Shown: positions 17,884-27,350 of the stretch, piece by piece
How the letters are laid out: each line of letters opens with the position of its first letter
Numbering within the stretch: the stretch's first letter is position 1
Origin: Nereida ignava
GTDB taxonomy: Bacteria; Pseudomonadota; Alphaproteobacteria; Rhodobacterales; Rhodobacteraceae
DNA length: 64,000 nt
Direction of reading: 5' to 3'
Assembly (NCBI RefSeq): GCF_001049735.1
Contig: NZ_CVPC01000008.1
Location: 1 to 64,000, forward strand
Notes under the pieces: generated by a model
What the model was told of the DNA's origin: nothing
Databases searched by the model: none
The model's input: the letters and a program-made list of their open reading frames with translations, nothing else
Made by a program: the position numbers and the translations under genes

Positions 17884-20043
17884 ATGACCGAACCCGCACT
17901 CACGCCTGATCTGATCGCTGCACACGGGCTTTCCCCCGATGAATACGACAGCATTCTTGAGATCATCGGCCGTGCTCCAACGTTCACTGAATTGGGTATT
18001 TTTTCGGCTATGTGGAACGAGCACTGCTCGTATAAATCCTCCAAAAAATGGCTTCGCACGCTGCCCACCACCGGCCCCCAAGTGATCTGCGGCCCCGGTG
18101 AAAACGCAGGTGTTGTTGATATTGGTGACGGTCAAGCCGTTGTTTTCAAAATGGAATCTCACAACCACCCCAGCTACATTGAACCCTATCAAGGGGCTGC
18201 TACTGGTGTGGGTGGTATTTTGCGCGATGTCTTCACAATGGGTGCCCGTCCCATTGCTGCGATGAATTCGCTCTCATTTGGTGAGCCAAGCCACCCAAAA
18301 ACACCGCAACTGGTCAACGGTGTCGTTGCGGGCGTCGGCGGCTATGGTAACTGTTTTGGCGTTCCAACTGTTGGTGGAGAAGTCCGCTTTCATGCAGCTT
18401 ACAATGGCAATTGTTTGGTAAATGCATTTGCCGCAGGCCTCGCAGATGCAGACAAAATCTTTTACTCGGCCGCTTCGGGCCTTGGCATGCCTGTGGTCTA
18501 TTTGGGCGCGAAAACAGGCCGTGACGGTGTGGGCGGCGCAACAATGGCCTCTGCCGAGTTTGACGAAAACATCGAAGAAAAACGCCCCACTGTTCAGGTC
18601 GGTGACCCGTTCACCGAAAAACGTTTGATGGAAGCAACGCTTGAATTGATGGCCACGGGCGCTGTGATCTCGATCCAGGATATGGGCGCTGCGGGGCTGA
18701 CCTGCTCTGCTGTGGAAATGGGCGACAAAGGTGGCCTTGGCATCAAGCTGAACCTTGAAGACGTGCCCGTGCGCGAAGAGCATATGACCGCCTATGAAAT
18801 GATGCTCTCCGAGAGCCAAGAACGCATGTTGATGGTGCTCAAACCCGAGCTTGAGGCTGAGGCGAAAGCCGTCTTTGATAAATGGGACCTCGATTTTGCG
18901 ATCGTCGGTGAAACCATCGCCGAAGACCGTTTCTTGATCATGCTCAACGGCGAGATCAAAGCCGATCTGCCGCTCTCGAAACTCGCATCAACGGCCCCTG
19001 AATACGACCGCCCTTGGGAACCTACACCAGCGGCCGCCCCTCTTGAAGATGTTCCGCAAATCGATCCGATCGACGGTCTGCGCGCGCTGATCTCAACGCC
19101 AAACTACGGCGCGAAATCATGGGTATACGAGCAATATGACAGCATGGTTATGGGCGACACAGTACGCATCCCCGGCGCGGGCGCTGGCATCGTGCGGGTA
19201 CATGGCACAGGCAAAATGTTGGCCTTCACATCTGACGTGACCCCCCGCTATGTTCGCGCAAACCCTGTTGAGGGTGGCAAACAAGCTGTTGCAGAAGCAT
19301 ACCGCAACCTCACAGCCGTGGGTGCGACGCCGCTGGCAACGACTGACAACATGAACTTCGGCAACCCCGAAAAACCCAGCATCATGGGCCAATTCGTAGG
19401 CGCAATTCAGGGTATCTCTGCGGCTGTTGAGGCGCTTGATATGCCCATCGTTTCCGGCAACGTCAGCCTTTACAATGAAACCGATGGTGCTGCTATTTTG
19501 CCAACTCCCACGATTGGCGCGGTTGGCTTAATCCCCAACGAAGCAGCACTGATTGCCCGCGACGTGCGCGAAGGCCATGTGTTGCTGCAGGTAGGCCAAG
19601 CCGAGGGCCATTTGGGCCAATCCGCCCTACTTGCTGAGGTCTTCAACCGTGAGGACGGTGACGCCCCCGCGGTTGATCTGGCCGCTGAAAAAGCCAACGG
19701 TGACTTCATTCGCGCCAACGCAGAATGGATCGATGCCTGCACAGACATTGCAGACGGTGGCCTTGCGCTCGCCGCGTTTGAAATGGCCGAGACCGCCGGT
19801 GTTGGTGTGCTTCTCGACAGTGCGGACACTCCGACCCTGTTTGGTGAAGATCAGGCCCGCTATTTGATTGCGACCTCATTCGACAAAGCCGAAGCATTGA
19901 TGATTGCAGCGGGTCAAGCGGGCGTCACCATCACCTCGGTGGGCCGCTTTACGGGCGACACAGTCAAAATAGGCGGATCAGAAGCCCCTCTTGCGGAACT
20001 GTCACAGGTCTTCCGCACCAGCTTCGCGGCTTCCGTGGCCTAA
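17884..20043 (+). CDS. purL: Phosphoribosylformylglycinamidine synthase large subunit PurL
   Basis: Fourth step of de novo purine synthesis: ATP-dependent amidation of FGAR to FGAM. 719 aa, the short PurL type that works with separate PurS and PurQ subunits, which are not in this window. Conserved blocks are [18 protein letters not shown] near residue 45, [21 protein letters not shown] near residue 90 (ATP and Mg binding), and the [14 protein letters not shown] block near residue 260. The start ATG lies 92 bases after the RTX-Hint gene. bolA and grxD follow on the same strand, an order seen in related bacteria. Confidence 0.96.
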   Translation: MTEPALTPDLIAAHGLSPDEYDSILEIIGRAPTFTELGIFSAMWNEHCSYKSSKKWLRTLPTTGPQVICGPGENAGVVDIGDGQAVVFKMESHNHPSYIEPYQGAATGVGGILRDVFTMGARPIAAMNSLSFGEPSHPKTPQLVNGVVAGVGGYGNCFGVPTVGGEVRFHAAYNGNCLVNAFAAGLADADKIFYSAASGLGMPVVYLGAKTGRDGVGGATMASAEFDENIEEKRPTVQVGDPFTEKRLMEATLELMATGAVISIQDMGAAGLTCSAVEMGDKGGLGIKLNLEDVPVREEHMTAYEMMLSESQERMLMVLKPELEAEAKAVFDKWDLDFAIVGETIAEDRFLIMLNGEIKADLPLSKLASTAPEYDRPWEPTPAAAPLEDVPQIDPIDGLRALISTPNYGAKSWVYEQYDSMVMGDTVRIPGAGAGIVRVHGTGKMLAFTSDVTPRYVRANPVEGGKQAVAEAYRNLTAVGATPLATTDNMNFGNPEKPSIMGQFVGAIQGISAAVEALDMPIVSGNVSLYNETDGAAILPTPTIGAVGLIPNEAALIARDVREGHVLLQVGQAEGHLGQSALLAEVFNREDGDAPAVDLAAEKANGDFIRANAEWIDACTDIADGGLALAAFEMAETAGVGVLLDSADTPTLFGEDQARYLIATSFDKAEALMIAAGQAGVTITSVGRFTGDTVKIGGSEAPLAELSQVFRTSFAASVA

Positions 20044-20138
20044 ACCGGCCTATACACAGATATGGTCCTGCGGCGCGATGACTTGCATAGAGCCGCAGGC
20101 CTGCCTATCTCTTGTCCCAAGCGAAAAGGACCACCACC

Positions 20139-20375
20139 ATGCCCATCACAGCGACTGACATCGAAAGCCTGATCCGCGCCGAATTTCCCGAAGCGACAAT
20201 TACCGTCCAAGGGGATGACGGCCAGCATTTCGCCGCCGAGGTCGTGGATGCCAGTTTCAAAGGCAAAAACCGCGTCCAACAACAGCGCGCCGTTTACGCA
20301 GCCCTGAAAGGCAAGATGGACGGCAGCCACGGTGAGTTACACGCGCTAGCGCTGACCACTCGGGCACCTCAATAA
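20139..20375 (+). CDS. BolA-family protein (IbaG/BolA2-like)
   Basis: 78 aa. A class II KH-like fold with the conserved FKGKNRVQQQRAVYAAL stretch and an HALAL segment near the C terminus, where the invariant His ligates a shared Fe-S cluster. The ATG has AAAAGGA eight bases upstream. It is followed 46 bases later by a CGFS monothiol glutaredoxin; BolA and such glutaredoxins form Fe-S bridged heterodimers used in Fe-S trafficking and iron sensing. Probably cotranscribed with it. Whether it is bolA or ibaG in the strict sense is not certain. Confidence 0.9.
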   Translation: MPITATDIESLIRAEFPEATITVQGDDGQHFAAEVVDASFKGKNRVQQQRAVYAALKGKMDGSHGELHALALTTRAPQ

Positions 20376-20421
20376 CATTAAGATCACCGCCTAAAGCATT
20401 ACTTCCGAAAGGTAATTTACG

Positions 20422-20784
20422 ATGAGCGACGCAAAGACACGCATTTCCGAAACCAACGCGGCCAATGATGTTGTGCTCTACATGAAAGGCACCAAAGAGA
20501 TGCCCCAATGTGGGTTCTCATCGCGGGTTGCAGGTGTGCTGAACTTCATAGGCGTTGAGTACGCTGACGTGAATGTGCTGGCTGATGAAGACATTCGCCA
20601 AGGCATCAAAGACTTCAGCGACTGGCCGACAATCCCCCAGCTTTACGTCAAAGGTGAGTTCGTCGGTGGCTGCGATATCATTACCGAAATGACCCTATCG
20701 GGTGAGCTGGATACGCTTTTCGCAGAAAACGCTGTGACGTTTGACAAAGAAAAAGCAGATCAAATTCGCGAAGCAAACGCGTAA
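20422..20784 (+). CDS. grxD: Monothiol glutaredoxin Grx4 family
   Basis: 120 aa. The CGFS active site ([10 protein letters not shown], Cys30) and the conserved [19 protein letters not shown] block near residue 70 place it in the Fe-S carrier class rather than among classical redox glutaredoxins. It assembles and passes on [2Fe-2S] clusters with the neighbouring BolA-type protein. A strong hairpin follows about 40 bases downstream and ends the purL-bolA-grxD run. Confidence 0.95.
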   Translation: MSDAKTRISETNAANDVVLYMKGTKEMPQCGFSSRVAGVLNFIGVEYADVNVLADEDIRQGIKDFSDWPTIPQLYVKGEFVGGCDIITEMTLSGELDTLFAENAVTFDKEKADQIREANA

Positions 20785-20826
20785 GTATTTGATTTTGCCA
20801 CGTTCCGAACGCTGGCGCTGAAACAA

Positions 20827-20870
20827 CAAAGCCCGCTGCGAATATTCCTCGCGGCGGGCTTTGTTTATAG
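20827..20870. terminator. Bidirectional terminator between grxD and zapA
   Basis: CAAAGCCCGC pairs with GCGGGCTTTG, with a GCGA/TCGC inner stem. T-rich ends occur on the plus side and AAACAACAAA on the other, so it can serve the two convergent genes. Confidence 0.8.
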
Positions 20871-20887
20871 TGGCGGGTGAAGCAGAC

Positions 20888-21283
20888 CTAGCCTGCCGCA
20901 CGTTCCTCGGCTTTTTGGGCAAGGCTTTCAGCACGTGCCGCAAGCTCTTGCAAAGTGTCTGTGATGGACGGCGGCACGACTGCCACTTCAATCCGCTCGG
21001 GCTCAGGTGCCGGACGGCCCTTCAGCTCAGCTAATTCTGCTTCCAACTCCGCGATTTTGGCATCTTGGGTTTTGGTCTTATCCTCAAGGGCTGCAGTTTT
21101 GTCCGCCAACATCAGGCCAGCCATCAAAAGCATCCGCGCCTCGGGCAACCGTCCGATCTGTTCAATCAATACGTTCGCCTCAACGTCGAGCATGCCCGCC
21201 GCCGCCAGCAGATAGCTTTCCTCGCCAACCTGACAGGCCACTTCGAACGTGCGGCCACCAACGGTGATATCAACAGTAGCCAT
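20888..21283 (-). CDS. zapA: Cell division protein ZapA
   Basis: 131 aa. The N-terminal ZapA globular head reads VDITVGGRTFEVACQVGEE, followed by the family's conserved helix (LPEARMLLMAGLMLADKTAALED) and a coiled-coil tail (about 65-95). It stabilises and bundles FtsZ protofilaments at mid-cell. The start codon overlaps the stop of the upstream coiled-coil gene (TAATG), so the two are coupled. The tail after residue 95 is Pro/Glu-rich and longer than in E. coli ZapA. Confidence 0.93.
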   Translation of the reverse strand: MATVDITVGGRTFEVACQVGEESYLLAAAGMLDVEANVLIEQIGRLPEARMLLMAGLMLADKTAALEDKTKTQDAKIAELEAELAELKGRPAPEPERIEVAVVPPSITDTLQELAARAESLAQKAEERAAG

Positions 21284-21819
21284 TATGCAGTCTCCTCAAT
21301 GATCGGGCGTAGGTTGGTCAAAATCATATCCAACTCAGAACGGTCGGCGGCACGCGCCGCGCGCAGGGCCGTTAACTCGGCCTCGGCGGATTGGTTAATC
21401 AGTTCTACATCCGCCAGCCCCTGTTCATTGGCGGCCCGCAATGCGGTGTTGTTGTCACGCAACTGCTGGTTCGCCGCTTGCAACGCTTGCACATCCGCGC
21501 TGAGCCGCGCCACATCTGCGGTCATGTCAGGATGGGTCGCCTGATGTACCTGTTCGGCTTGGGACGCCTCAAGTTGTGCAACGTGTGCAGACAGCTGCGC
21601 ATTTTGCGCTTGCGCGGCATCTACCGCAGATTGAAGTGCGGCTACCTGCGCTTCTGCATCGCGGGCTTGCGCAATCGCATTATCAAGCGCCGCTTGATCA
21701 ATGGCCGCCTCGGTTGCAGGCCTAGCTTGAGGTTGCGTTGGCGCACCACTTTCAATCGCGCGATCAATACGCTCAAGGGCCGCTTTTAGGCGTCGGTCAA
21801 GATCTTCGATGTCGCTCAT
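21283..21819 (-). CDS. Coiled-coil protein upstream of zapA (ZauP-like)
   Basis: 178 aa, almost all helical. After a short N-terminal segment ([22 protein letters not shown]) and a Pro-rich linker (about 24-38), residues about 40-165 form a long Ala/Gln/Leu heptad coiled coil without globular domains. It ends in a conserved-looking tail ([16 protein letters not shown]). It overlaps zapA by one base. In Caulobacter a ZapA-partner coiled-coil protein, ZauP, is encoded with zapA and helps to focus the Z-ring; position and shape fit that role, while sequence identity was not tested. Confidence 0.72.
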   Translation of the reverse strand: MSDIEDLDRRLKAALERIDRAIESGAPTQPQARPATEAAIDQAALDNAIAQARDAEAQVAALQSAVDAAQAQNAQLSAHVAQLEASQAEQVHQATHPDMTADVARLSADVQALQAANQQLRDNNTALRAANEQGLADVELINQSAEAELTALRAARAADRSELDMILTNLRPIIEETA

Positions 21820-21995
21820 CTGCTCGCATCCTTGTTTTTCTTATCGCCTCAATATCTTTGCTAAGATCACCGAAATTGCAAGCAATTCGCCAGTTTTTGC
21901 GTCCAAAGCGGGCCTGCGCGCTTGATATTCACCCCTCTGCGGCCTATCGGGAACGGGAATGCCACTATCAACGCCACTTCAAAGGAATTCACCCA

Positions 21996-24035
21996 GTGCC
22001 TGATACAAGCTTTGAGCCCATCGACATTGCAACGCTCGCCAGCGCGAACCCTGACCACTGGAAGAAAGCCGCCGCGATCCGCGCGCTTGCTTTGGACGGT
22101 GTTGCAGCAGCGAATTCCGGTCACACAGGCATGCCTATTGGCATGGCGGACGTGGCAACTGTGCTTTTTGAAAAACACCTGAAGTTTGACGCAAAGAACC
22201 CTGATTGGCCCGATCGTGACCGCTTCATCTTGTCGGCGGGTCACGGTTCCATGCTGGTCTATGCGCTGTTGCACCTGACGGGCTACGAGGACATGACCCT
22301 TGAGCAGGTGAAAAACTTCCGCCAGTGGGGCGCGATCACCGCAGGTCACCCTGAATTCGGCCACGCCAAAGGCGTTGAAACAACCACCGGCCCGCTTGGT
22401 CAAGGTATCGCAAACTCTGTCGGTTTTGCCATGGCAGAAGAAAGCCTGCGTGCACATTACGGTAAGAAAGTTATTGACCACCACACCTATGTTATCGCCG
22501 GTGACGGGTGCTTGATGGAAGGTATCAGCCAAGAGGCTATCGCCCTTGCTGGCCGCCAAGAGCTAAGCAAATTGATCGTATTTTGGGACAACAACAACAT
22601 CACCATCGATGGCACCGTTGAGTTGTCAGACCGCACCGATCAAGTGATGCGCTTCAAATCTGCAGGCTGGCACGTCCAAGACATCGACGGCCATGACGCA
22701 GCTGCAATTGATGCGGCTATTGTTGCTGCCAAGAAATCTGGCAAACCCTCTATGATTGCTTGCAAAACCCACATCGCATTGGGTCACGCTGCACAAGACA
22801 CATCCAAAGGACACGGCGCGCTTACGGACGCCGCTGCAATGGCAGAAGCCAAAGCACGCTATGGTTGGACCACAGGTCCGTTCGAAGTACCCGCAGATAT
22901 CAAATCCGCATGGGAAGCCATCGGCAGCCGAGGCAACGCGGACTTCACCGCGTGGCAAGAGCGTTTCGCAACCGTGTCAGGCAGCAAGCAAGCCGAATTC
23001 AATCGCGCTTTTGTAGGTGACGCCCCCAAGAAACTATCTGCCACGATCAAGGCGCTGAAAAAGAGCATCAGCGAAAAAGCCCCAAGTGTCGCGACACGTA
23101 AATCCTCTGAGATGGTGCTGGCTGCGGTCAACCCGATCTGCAGCGAGACAATCGGCGGCTCAGCCGATTTAACTGGCTCAAACAACACGAAGACTGCCGA
23201 TCTGGGCGTTTTTGATACGGACAACCGCAAAGGCCGCTACGTGTATTACGGTATCCGCGAGCACGGCATGGCCGCTGCAATGAACGGCATGGCGCTACAC
23301 GGTGGCATCCGCCCCTACGGCGGGACGTTCATGTGCTTCACCGATTATGCGCGCCCTTCTATGCGTTTGTCTGCGTTGATGGGAATTCCGGTGACATACG
23401 TGATGACCCACGACAGCATCGGTCTTGGTGAAGACGGCCCAACACACCAACCGGTTGAGCATCTTGCCATGTTGCGCGCAACGCCCAACATGCACGTGTT
23501 CCGCCCATGCGACACAGTTGAAACCGCTGAGGCGTGGGAACTTGCGCTGAGCAGCAAAGAGACACCAGCAACCCTGTCGTTGACCCGTCAGAACCTGCCA
23601 ACCCTACGCACCGAGCACAAAACCAAAAACCTTACATCCCAAGGGGCGTATGTGTTGGCTGATGCAGAGGGCAAACGCCAAGTGATCTTGATGGCAACGG
23701 GTTCAGAAGTTGAGATCGCCATGGCAGCGCGGGATATTTTGCAAGCCGAAGGCATCGGCACACGCGTTGTTTCCATGCCCTGCTGGGAGCTTTTCGCAGC
23801 CCAAGAGGAAAGCTACCGCAAGCGCGTGCTGCCCGGTGGTCCCGTGCGCGTTGCCGTTGAGGCAGGCGTACAATTCGGTTGGGATCAATGGCTAAGCGGT
23901 GAGCGCGGCAAAGCAGCAAAAGCTGGCTTTGTGGGTATGGAAGGCTTCGGCGCCTCAGCCCCTGCAGAAGTGCTTTACGAAAAGTTTGGCATCACGGCAC
24001 TGGCCGTGGCCGACAAAGCAAAATCACTTCTTTGA
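21996..24035 (+). CDS. tkt: Transketolase
   Basis: Thiamine-diphosphate enzyme of the non-oxidative pentose phosphate pathway. The start is taken as a GTG ([14 protein letters not shown]) with AAAGGA nine bases upstream, giving 679 aa; no in-frame ATG lies close by. The ThDP-binding [13 protein letters not shown] motif with WDNNN downstream lies near residue 160. The conserved His of [13 protein letters not shown] near residue 40 and [15 protein letters not shown] of the pyrimidine domain are present. It is followed 311 bases later by two gap genes on the same strand. It is divergent from the zapA operon. Confidence 0.95.
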   Translation: MPDTSFEPIDIATLASANPDHWKKAAAIRALALDGVAAANSGHTGMPIGMADVATVLFEKHLKFDAKNPDWPDRDRFILSAGHGSMLVYALLHLTGYEDMTLEQVKNFRQWGAITAGHPEFGHAKGVETTTGPLGQGIANSVGFAMAEESLRAHYGKKVIDHHTYVIAGDGCLMEGISQEAIALAGRQELSKLIVFWDNNNITIDGTVELSDRTDQVMRFKSAGWHVQDIDGHDAAAIDAAIVAAKKSGKPSMIACKTHIALGHAAQDTSKGHGALTDAAAMAEAKARYGWTTGPFEVPADIKSAWEAIGSRGNADFTAWQERFATVSGSKQAEFNRAFVGDAPKKLSATIKALKKSISEKAPSVATRKSSEMVLAAVNPICSETIGGSADLTGSNNTKTADLGVFDTDNRKGRYVYYGIREHGMAAAMNGMALHGGIRPYGGTFMCFTDYARPSMRLSALMGIPVTYVMTHDSIGLGEDGPTHQPVEHLAMLRATPNMHVFRPCDTVETAEAWELALSSKETPATLSLTRQNLPTLRTEHKTKNLTSQGAYVLADAEGKRQVILMATGSEVEIAMAARDILQAEGIGTRVVSMPCWELFAAQEESYRKRVLPGGPVRVAVEAGVQFGWDQWLSGERGKAAKAGFVGMEGFGASAPAEVLYEKFGITALAVADKAKSLL

Positions 24036-24201
24036 TCGCACCGCGATAAGCGCGGCCTGTCTCGCGCTTTCAATTGCACAACACACTGCGGCGGCCTCAT
24101 CATGGGGTCGCCGTTTGTGATTCTATCGAACAGCGCAAATCGTATACAAATGCATACAAAATTTACTGCCGCCGTGCGTAACTTCACACACGACCGCATC
24201 C

Positions 24202-24226
24202 GTTAGCGCAAACCGTTAGCGCGAAC
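24202..24226. promoter_or_regulatory. Tandem operator-like sites upstream of gap1
   Basis: GTTAGCGCAAAC (24202-24213) and GTTAGCGCGAAC (24215-24226) lie head to tail, 13 bases apart. Each is one mismatch from the palindrome GTTAGCGCTAAC. The TTAGCG core is the same as in the gap2 site. They lie 120-145 bases before the gap1 start. They resemble LacI-family operators. Confidence 0.5.
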
Positions 24227-24245
24227 AGACACCGCCAAGCCACCT

Positions 24246-24257
24246 TTATCGCTAACA
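24246..24257. promoter_or_regulatory. Third operator-like site upstream of gap1
   Basis: TTATCGCTAACA matches the core TTA-N-CG-N-TAA exactly and lies about 90 bases before the gap1 start, 20 bases after the tandem pair. Confidence 0.45.
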
Positions 24258-24346
24258 TGTTGATGCAAAACGCCTTTTGTCTTGGCCCCTGCCCCCAGAC
24301 CCCCTAAGCCCATGGTAAGACGAGCCACTAACCAAAGGATCGGGTC

Positions 24347-25351
24347 ATGACAGTTAAAGTAGGCATTAACGGGTTTGGACGTATCGGACGGTGCACCTTG
24401 GCGGCCATCCACGAGATGGGCCGTAACGATGTGCAGGTCGTAAAGATCAACGCCACTGGCCCGATTGAGACAAACGCCCACTTGCTGCGTTATGACAGCG
24501 TTCACGGACGCTACAACGGCACGATTACCACTGACGCTAATTCTATTGATCTGGGCCGCGGTCCGATTGACGTTCAGAGCACCTACAACCCGGAAGAGCT
24601 GGACTGGAGCGGCGTTGACGTCTTGATGGAATGCACCGGCAAGTTCAACGATGGCCATAAGTCTGCGATCCACCTTGAGCGGGGCGCCAAGAAAGTGCTG
24701 CTGTCCGCCCCTGGCACAAATGTAGACCGCACCATCGTATACGGTGTGAACCACCGCGATCTAAAAGCGGACGAACGAATGATTTCAAACGGGTCATGCA
24801 CCACCAACTGCCTGGCTCCATTGGCCAAAGTGCTGAATGACACTGTTGGGATTGAGCGCGGCATGATGACGACCATTCACAGCTACACAGGCGATCAACC
24901 GACGCTAGACCGCCGCCACAAAGACCTTTACCGCGCCCGCGCAGCGGCCATGGCAATGATCCCGACATCCACAGGTGCCGCCAAAGCATTGGGCGAAGTG
25001 CTGCCCGAGCTTGCAGGTAAATTGGACGGCACAGCGATGCGCGTTCCCACGCCAAACGTATCAGCGGTTGATCTGACGTTTGAAGCGGGCCGCGACGTTA
25101 CCGAGCAAGAGATCAACGACATCATGGCCGACGCTGCAGCCGGACAAATGAGCGCCGTTCTGGCCTATGATGCTGAGCAAAAAGTCTCGATCGACTTTAA
25201 CCACACGCCCCACTCATGCATCTTTGCACCTGACCAAACCAAAGTTGTGGGTGGCCGCACTGTGCGCGTTCTGGCATGGTATGACAACGAATGGGCGTTC
25301 TCTGTGCGTATGGCCGATGTAGCAGGCATGATGGGACGTCTGGTTCACTAA
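24347..25351 (+). CDS. Glyceraldehyde-3-phosphate dehydrogenase, probably NADP-preferring
   Basis: 334 aa. Catalytic Cys in SNGSCTTNCLAPLAK and His in HSYTGDQP. The nucleotide-binding fold opens [11 protein letters not shown]. At the residue equivalent to Asp32 of classical NAD enzymes (NDL) this protein has Ala (KINATGP), and the residues equivalent to Leu187-Pro188 are Arg-Arg (TLDRRHKDL). Loss of Asp32 and gain of Arg favour binding of the NADP 2'-phosphate. A gluconeogenic or biosynthetic role (GapB type) is therefore inferred. The downstream gap2 keeps Asp32. A ribosome site (AAAGGATCGGGTC) precedes the ATG. Confidence 0.93.
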   Translation: MTVKVGINGFGRIGRCTLAAIHEMGRNDVQVVKINATGPIETNAHLLRYDSVHGRYNGTITTDANSIDLGRGPIDVQSTYNPEELDWSGVDVLMECTGKFNDGHKSAIHLERGAKKVLLSAPGTNVDRTIVYGVNHRDLKADERMISNGSCTTNCLAPLAKVLNDTVGIERGMMTTIHSYTGDQPTLDRRHKDLYRARAAAMAMIPTSTGAAKALGEVLPELAGKLDGTAMRVPTPNVSAVDLTFEAGRDVTEQEINDIMADAAAGQMSAVLAYDAEQKVSIDFNHTPHSCIFAPDQTKVVGGRTVRVLAWYDNEWAFSVRMADVAGMMGRLVH

Positions 25352-25434
25352 CCAGCGCCTCGGTTCTTTCCGCTTATTTACAGCATGCCGGAGCGCCTGA
25401 ATATTTAGGGCGGCCGGCACATGGCAGACGACAC

Positions 25435-25578
25435 ATGACTAACAGGCTGGCGATACTTCTTGGTGCTGTGATCATTAGCGCCATCACGTGGGATGTGTTA
25501 CGTAACGATACTGCCGCGACCGTGTTTATGGCGCAAAAAGGTATCGAGCTTATCGAATACCTCGCTTTTTGGCGCTAA
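25435..25578 (+). CDS. Small membrane protein between the two gap genes
   Basis: 47 aa: MTNRLAILLGAVIISAITW begins a single N-terminal transmembrane helix (about 5-20), followed by a short amphipathic tail ending EYLAFWR. No cysteine and no known domain. The ribosome site is weak. It is oriented with the flanking gap genes, 83 bases after gap1 and 103 bases before gap2. Codon use looks like that of its neighbours. I recall small unnamed genes in this position in related genomes, but that needs a comparison. Function unknown. Confidence 0.6.
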   Translation: MTNRLAILLGAVIISAITWDVLRNDTAATVFMAQKGIELIEYLAFWR

Positions 25579-25638
25579 TCTTTGCTTACAATTGATCACA
25601 AACGGGGTTCAGCCTTGACCTTTGGTCCCAACTCGTTT

Positions 25639-25652
25639 TGTTAGCGGTAACA
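25639..25652. promoter_or_regulatory. Operator-like palindrome upstream of gap2
   Basis: TGTTAGCGGTAACA is TGTTA and TAACA around four bases, a perfect inverted repeat of five bases on each side. It lies 30 bases before the gap2 start, where binding would block transcription or initiation. It shares its core with the gap1 sites and the lpdA palindrome. Confidence 0.6.
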
Positions 25653-25681
25653 GATATTCGAACAGTAAGGGAATGGGTTCC

Positions 25682-26686
25682 ATGACAATCAAAGTAGCCA
25701 TCAACGGATTTGGTCGCATCGGTCGTAACGTGTTGCGTGCCATCGTCGAGTCTGGCCGCACTGACATCGAAGTTGTTGCCATCAATGACCTCGGCCCTGT
25801 TGCGACAAACGCGCATTTGCTGCGTTTTGACAGTGTTCACGGCCGCTTCCCTGCGACCGTCACAACAACCGACACCAGCATTGACGTCGGCCGCGGCCCC
25901 ATCGCCGTAACGGCAATGCGCAACCCCGCTGATTTGCCATGGGCACACGTCGATGTTGTCATGGAATGCACAGGCATCTTCACCTCAAAAGAAGCGTGCC
26001 AAGCACACCTTGAAAACGGCTCAAGCCGCGTTTTGATCTCGGCCCCCGGTAAAGATGCGGATAAAACAATTGTATACGGCGTAAACGACAGTGAATTGAC
26101 CGCAGATGACATCATCGTATCGAATGCGTCCTGCACCACGAACTGCCTGTCCCCCGTTGCAAAAGTGCTGAACGACAGCTTCGGCATCGTCAAAGGCATG
26201 ATGACAACCGTGCACAGCTACACCGGTGATCAGCCAACGCTTGATACGATGCACTCGGACCTTTACCGCGCGCGCGCAGCGGCGATGTCCATGATCCCTA
26301 CATCGACAGGTGCGGCCAAAGCAGTTGGCCTTGTATTGCCAGAGCTTGCAGGCAAGCTGGACGGTGTTGCAATCCGCGTCCCCACACCAAACGTATCGGT
26401 TGTGGATCTGACATTTGAAGCGGCCCGCGATGTGACAGCTGAAGAAGTGAACGATGCGATCCGCGCAGCTGCGGCCTCGGGCCCGCTGAAGGGTATTTTG
26501 GGCGTAACAGATGATCCGCTTGTCAGCATGGACTTCAACCACGACCCACATTCATCGATCTTCGCGACCGACCAAACCAAAGTCATGGACGGCAACATGG
26601 TCCGTATTCTGACATGGTATGACAACGAATGGGGCTTCTCGAACCGCATGAGCGACACAGCAGTTGCGATGGGCAAGTTTCTCTAA
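25682..26686 (+). CDS. gap: Glyceraldehyde-3-phosphate dehydrogenase, NAD type
   Basis: 334 aa from the ATG of [15 protein letters not shown], equal in length to gap1; earlier in-frame starts would place the ribosome site (AAGGGA) on top of the start. Catalytic Cys in [15 protein letters not shown], His in HSYTGDQP. It keeps Asp at the position equivalent to residue 32 (AINDLGP), so NAD is the likely cofactor. The residues at 187-188 are Thr-Met rather than Leu-Pro. It is probably the glycolytic/Entner-Doudoroff enzyme or the amphibolic one. It arose from an old duplication with gap1: the two proteins align end to end but differ at many positions. Confidence 0.95.
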   Translation: MTIKVAINGFGRIGRNVLRAIVESGRTDIEVVAINDLGPVATNAHLLRFDSVHGRFPATVTTTDTSIDVGRGPIAVTAMRNPADLPWAHVDVVMECTGIFTSKEACQAHLENGSSRVLISAPGKDADKTIVYGVNDSELTADDIIVSNASCTTNCLSPVAKVLNDSFGIVKGMMTTVHSYTGDQPTLDTMHSDLYRARAAAMSMIPTSTGAAKAVGLVLPELAGKLDGVAIRVPTPNVSVVDLTFEAARDVTAEEVNDAIRAAAASGPLKGILGVTDDPLVSMDFNHDPHSSIFATDQTKVMDGNMVRILTWYDNEWGFSNRMSDTAVAMGKFL

Positions 26687-26761
26687 GACCACTGCACCAG
26701 ATCAATGCAAAAGGCGCGTGTTCAACTTTGGATGCGCGCTTTTTCTTTGCGTAAACGCAGT

Positions 26762-27253
26762 CTATGCCAGTTTTTTGGACAGAGCCTCTGCAACAGTTGG
26801 TGTGACGAATTTGTTCACGTCCCCACCAAGACGCGCGATCTCTTTGACAAGCTTGCTTGCGATCGCTTGGTGCTGTGCCTCGGCCATCAGAAATACTGTC
26901 TCTATACTGTCATCAAGCTGCCGGTTCATCCCAACCATTTGATATTCATACTCAAAATCCGCAACAGCGCGTAACCCGCGAATAATGACACCTGCTCCAA
27001 CATCGTGGGCACAATCAATCAAAAGGTTCTCAAAAGGATGGGCAATAATCTCAACGCCCGCGGCCTGCGCCAAGGGTAAAGTTTCCGCCTCGACCATCGC
27101 GACACGTTCCTCAAGGCTGAACATCGGTCCTTTGTCACGGTTAATCGCAACCCCAATAACCAACCTGTCCACAAGGGCCGCCGCGCGCCGGATGATGTCC
27201 ATATGGCCCAATGTGATGGGATCGAAAGTTCCGGGGTAAAGTCCGATGCGCAT
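26762..27253 (-). CDS. coaD: Phosphopantetheine adenylyltransferase
   Basis: Penultimate step of coenzyme A synthesis: transfer of AMP from ATP to 4'-phosphopantetheine. 163 aa, the usual length. The nucleotidyltransferase motif is YPGTFDPITLGHMDII (His17 of the TxGH element), and the C-terminal ATP-binding block appears as VFLMAEAQHQAIASKLVKEIA. Convergent with gap2. It lies 97 bases from uvrA, which is upstream on the same strand. Confidence 0.96.
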   Translation of the reverse strand: MRIGLYPGTFDPITLGHMDIIRRAAALVDRLVIGVAINRDKGPMFSLEERVAMVEAETLPLAQAAGVEIIAHPFENLLIDCAHDVGAGVIIRGLRAVADFEYEYQMVGMNRQLDDSIETVFLMAEAQHQAIASKLVKEIARLGGDVNKFVTPTVAEALSKKLA

Positions 27254-27350
27254 GGGGGCCGCCTTGTCGTCAATTGTGCCTCAAACTGCACCAAGCCGCC
27301 CCACATCCGCAAGCGGTTTATGGAGCAGCCTAGTTTGGATATCTTAAGGG

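Larger units (their letters stand above)
24036..24346. other. Intergenic region between tkt and gap1
   Basis: 311 bases without a supported gene. The first 80 bases are a possible weak terminator area (GCGCGG and tgtctCGCGC). The second half holds three operator-like sites annotated separately. No small reading frame with a ribosome site was found. Confidence 0.6.

Noticed and set aside
24036-24120. Terminator after tkt
   Set aside because: GC-rich repeats are present but no clean stem with a T run could be drawn.
26707-26745. Terminator between gap2 and coaD
   Set aside because: GCGCGT and ATGCGC can pair with one G-T and a T run follows, but the stem is short and the loop long; too weak to list as a feature.
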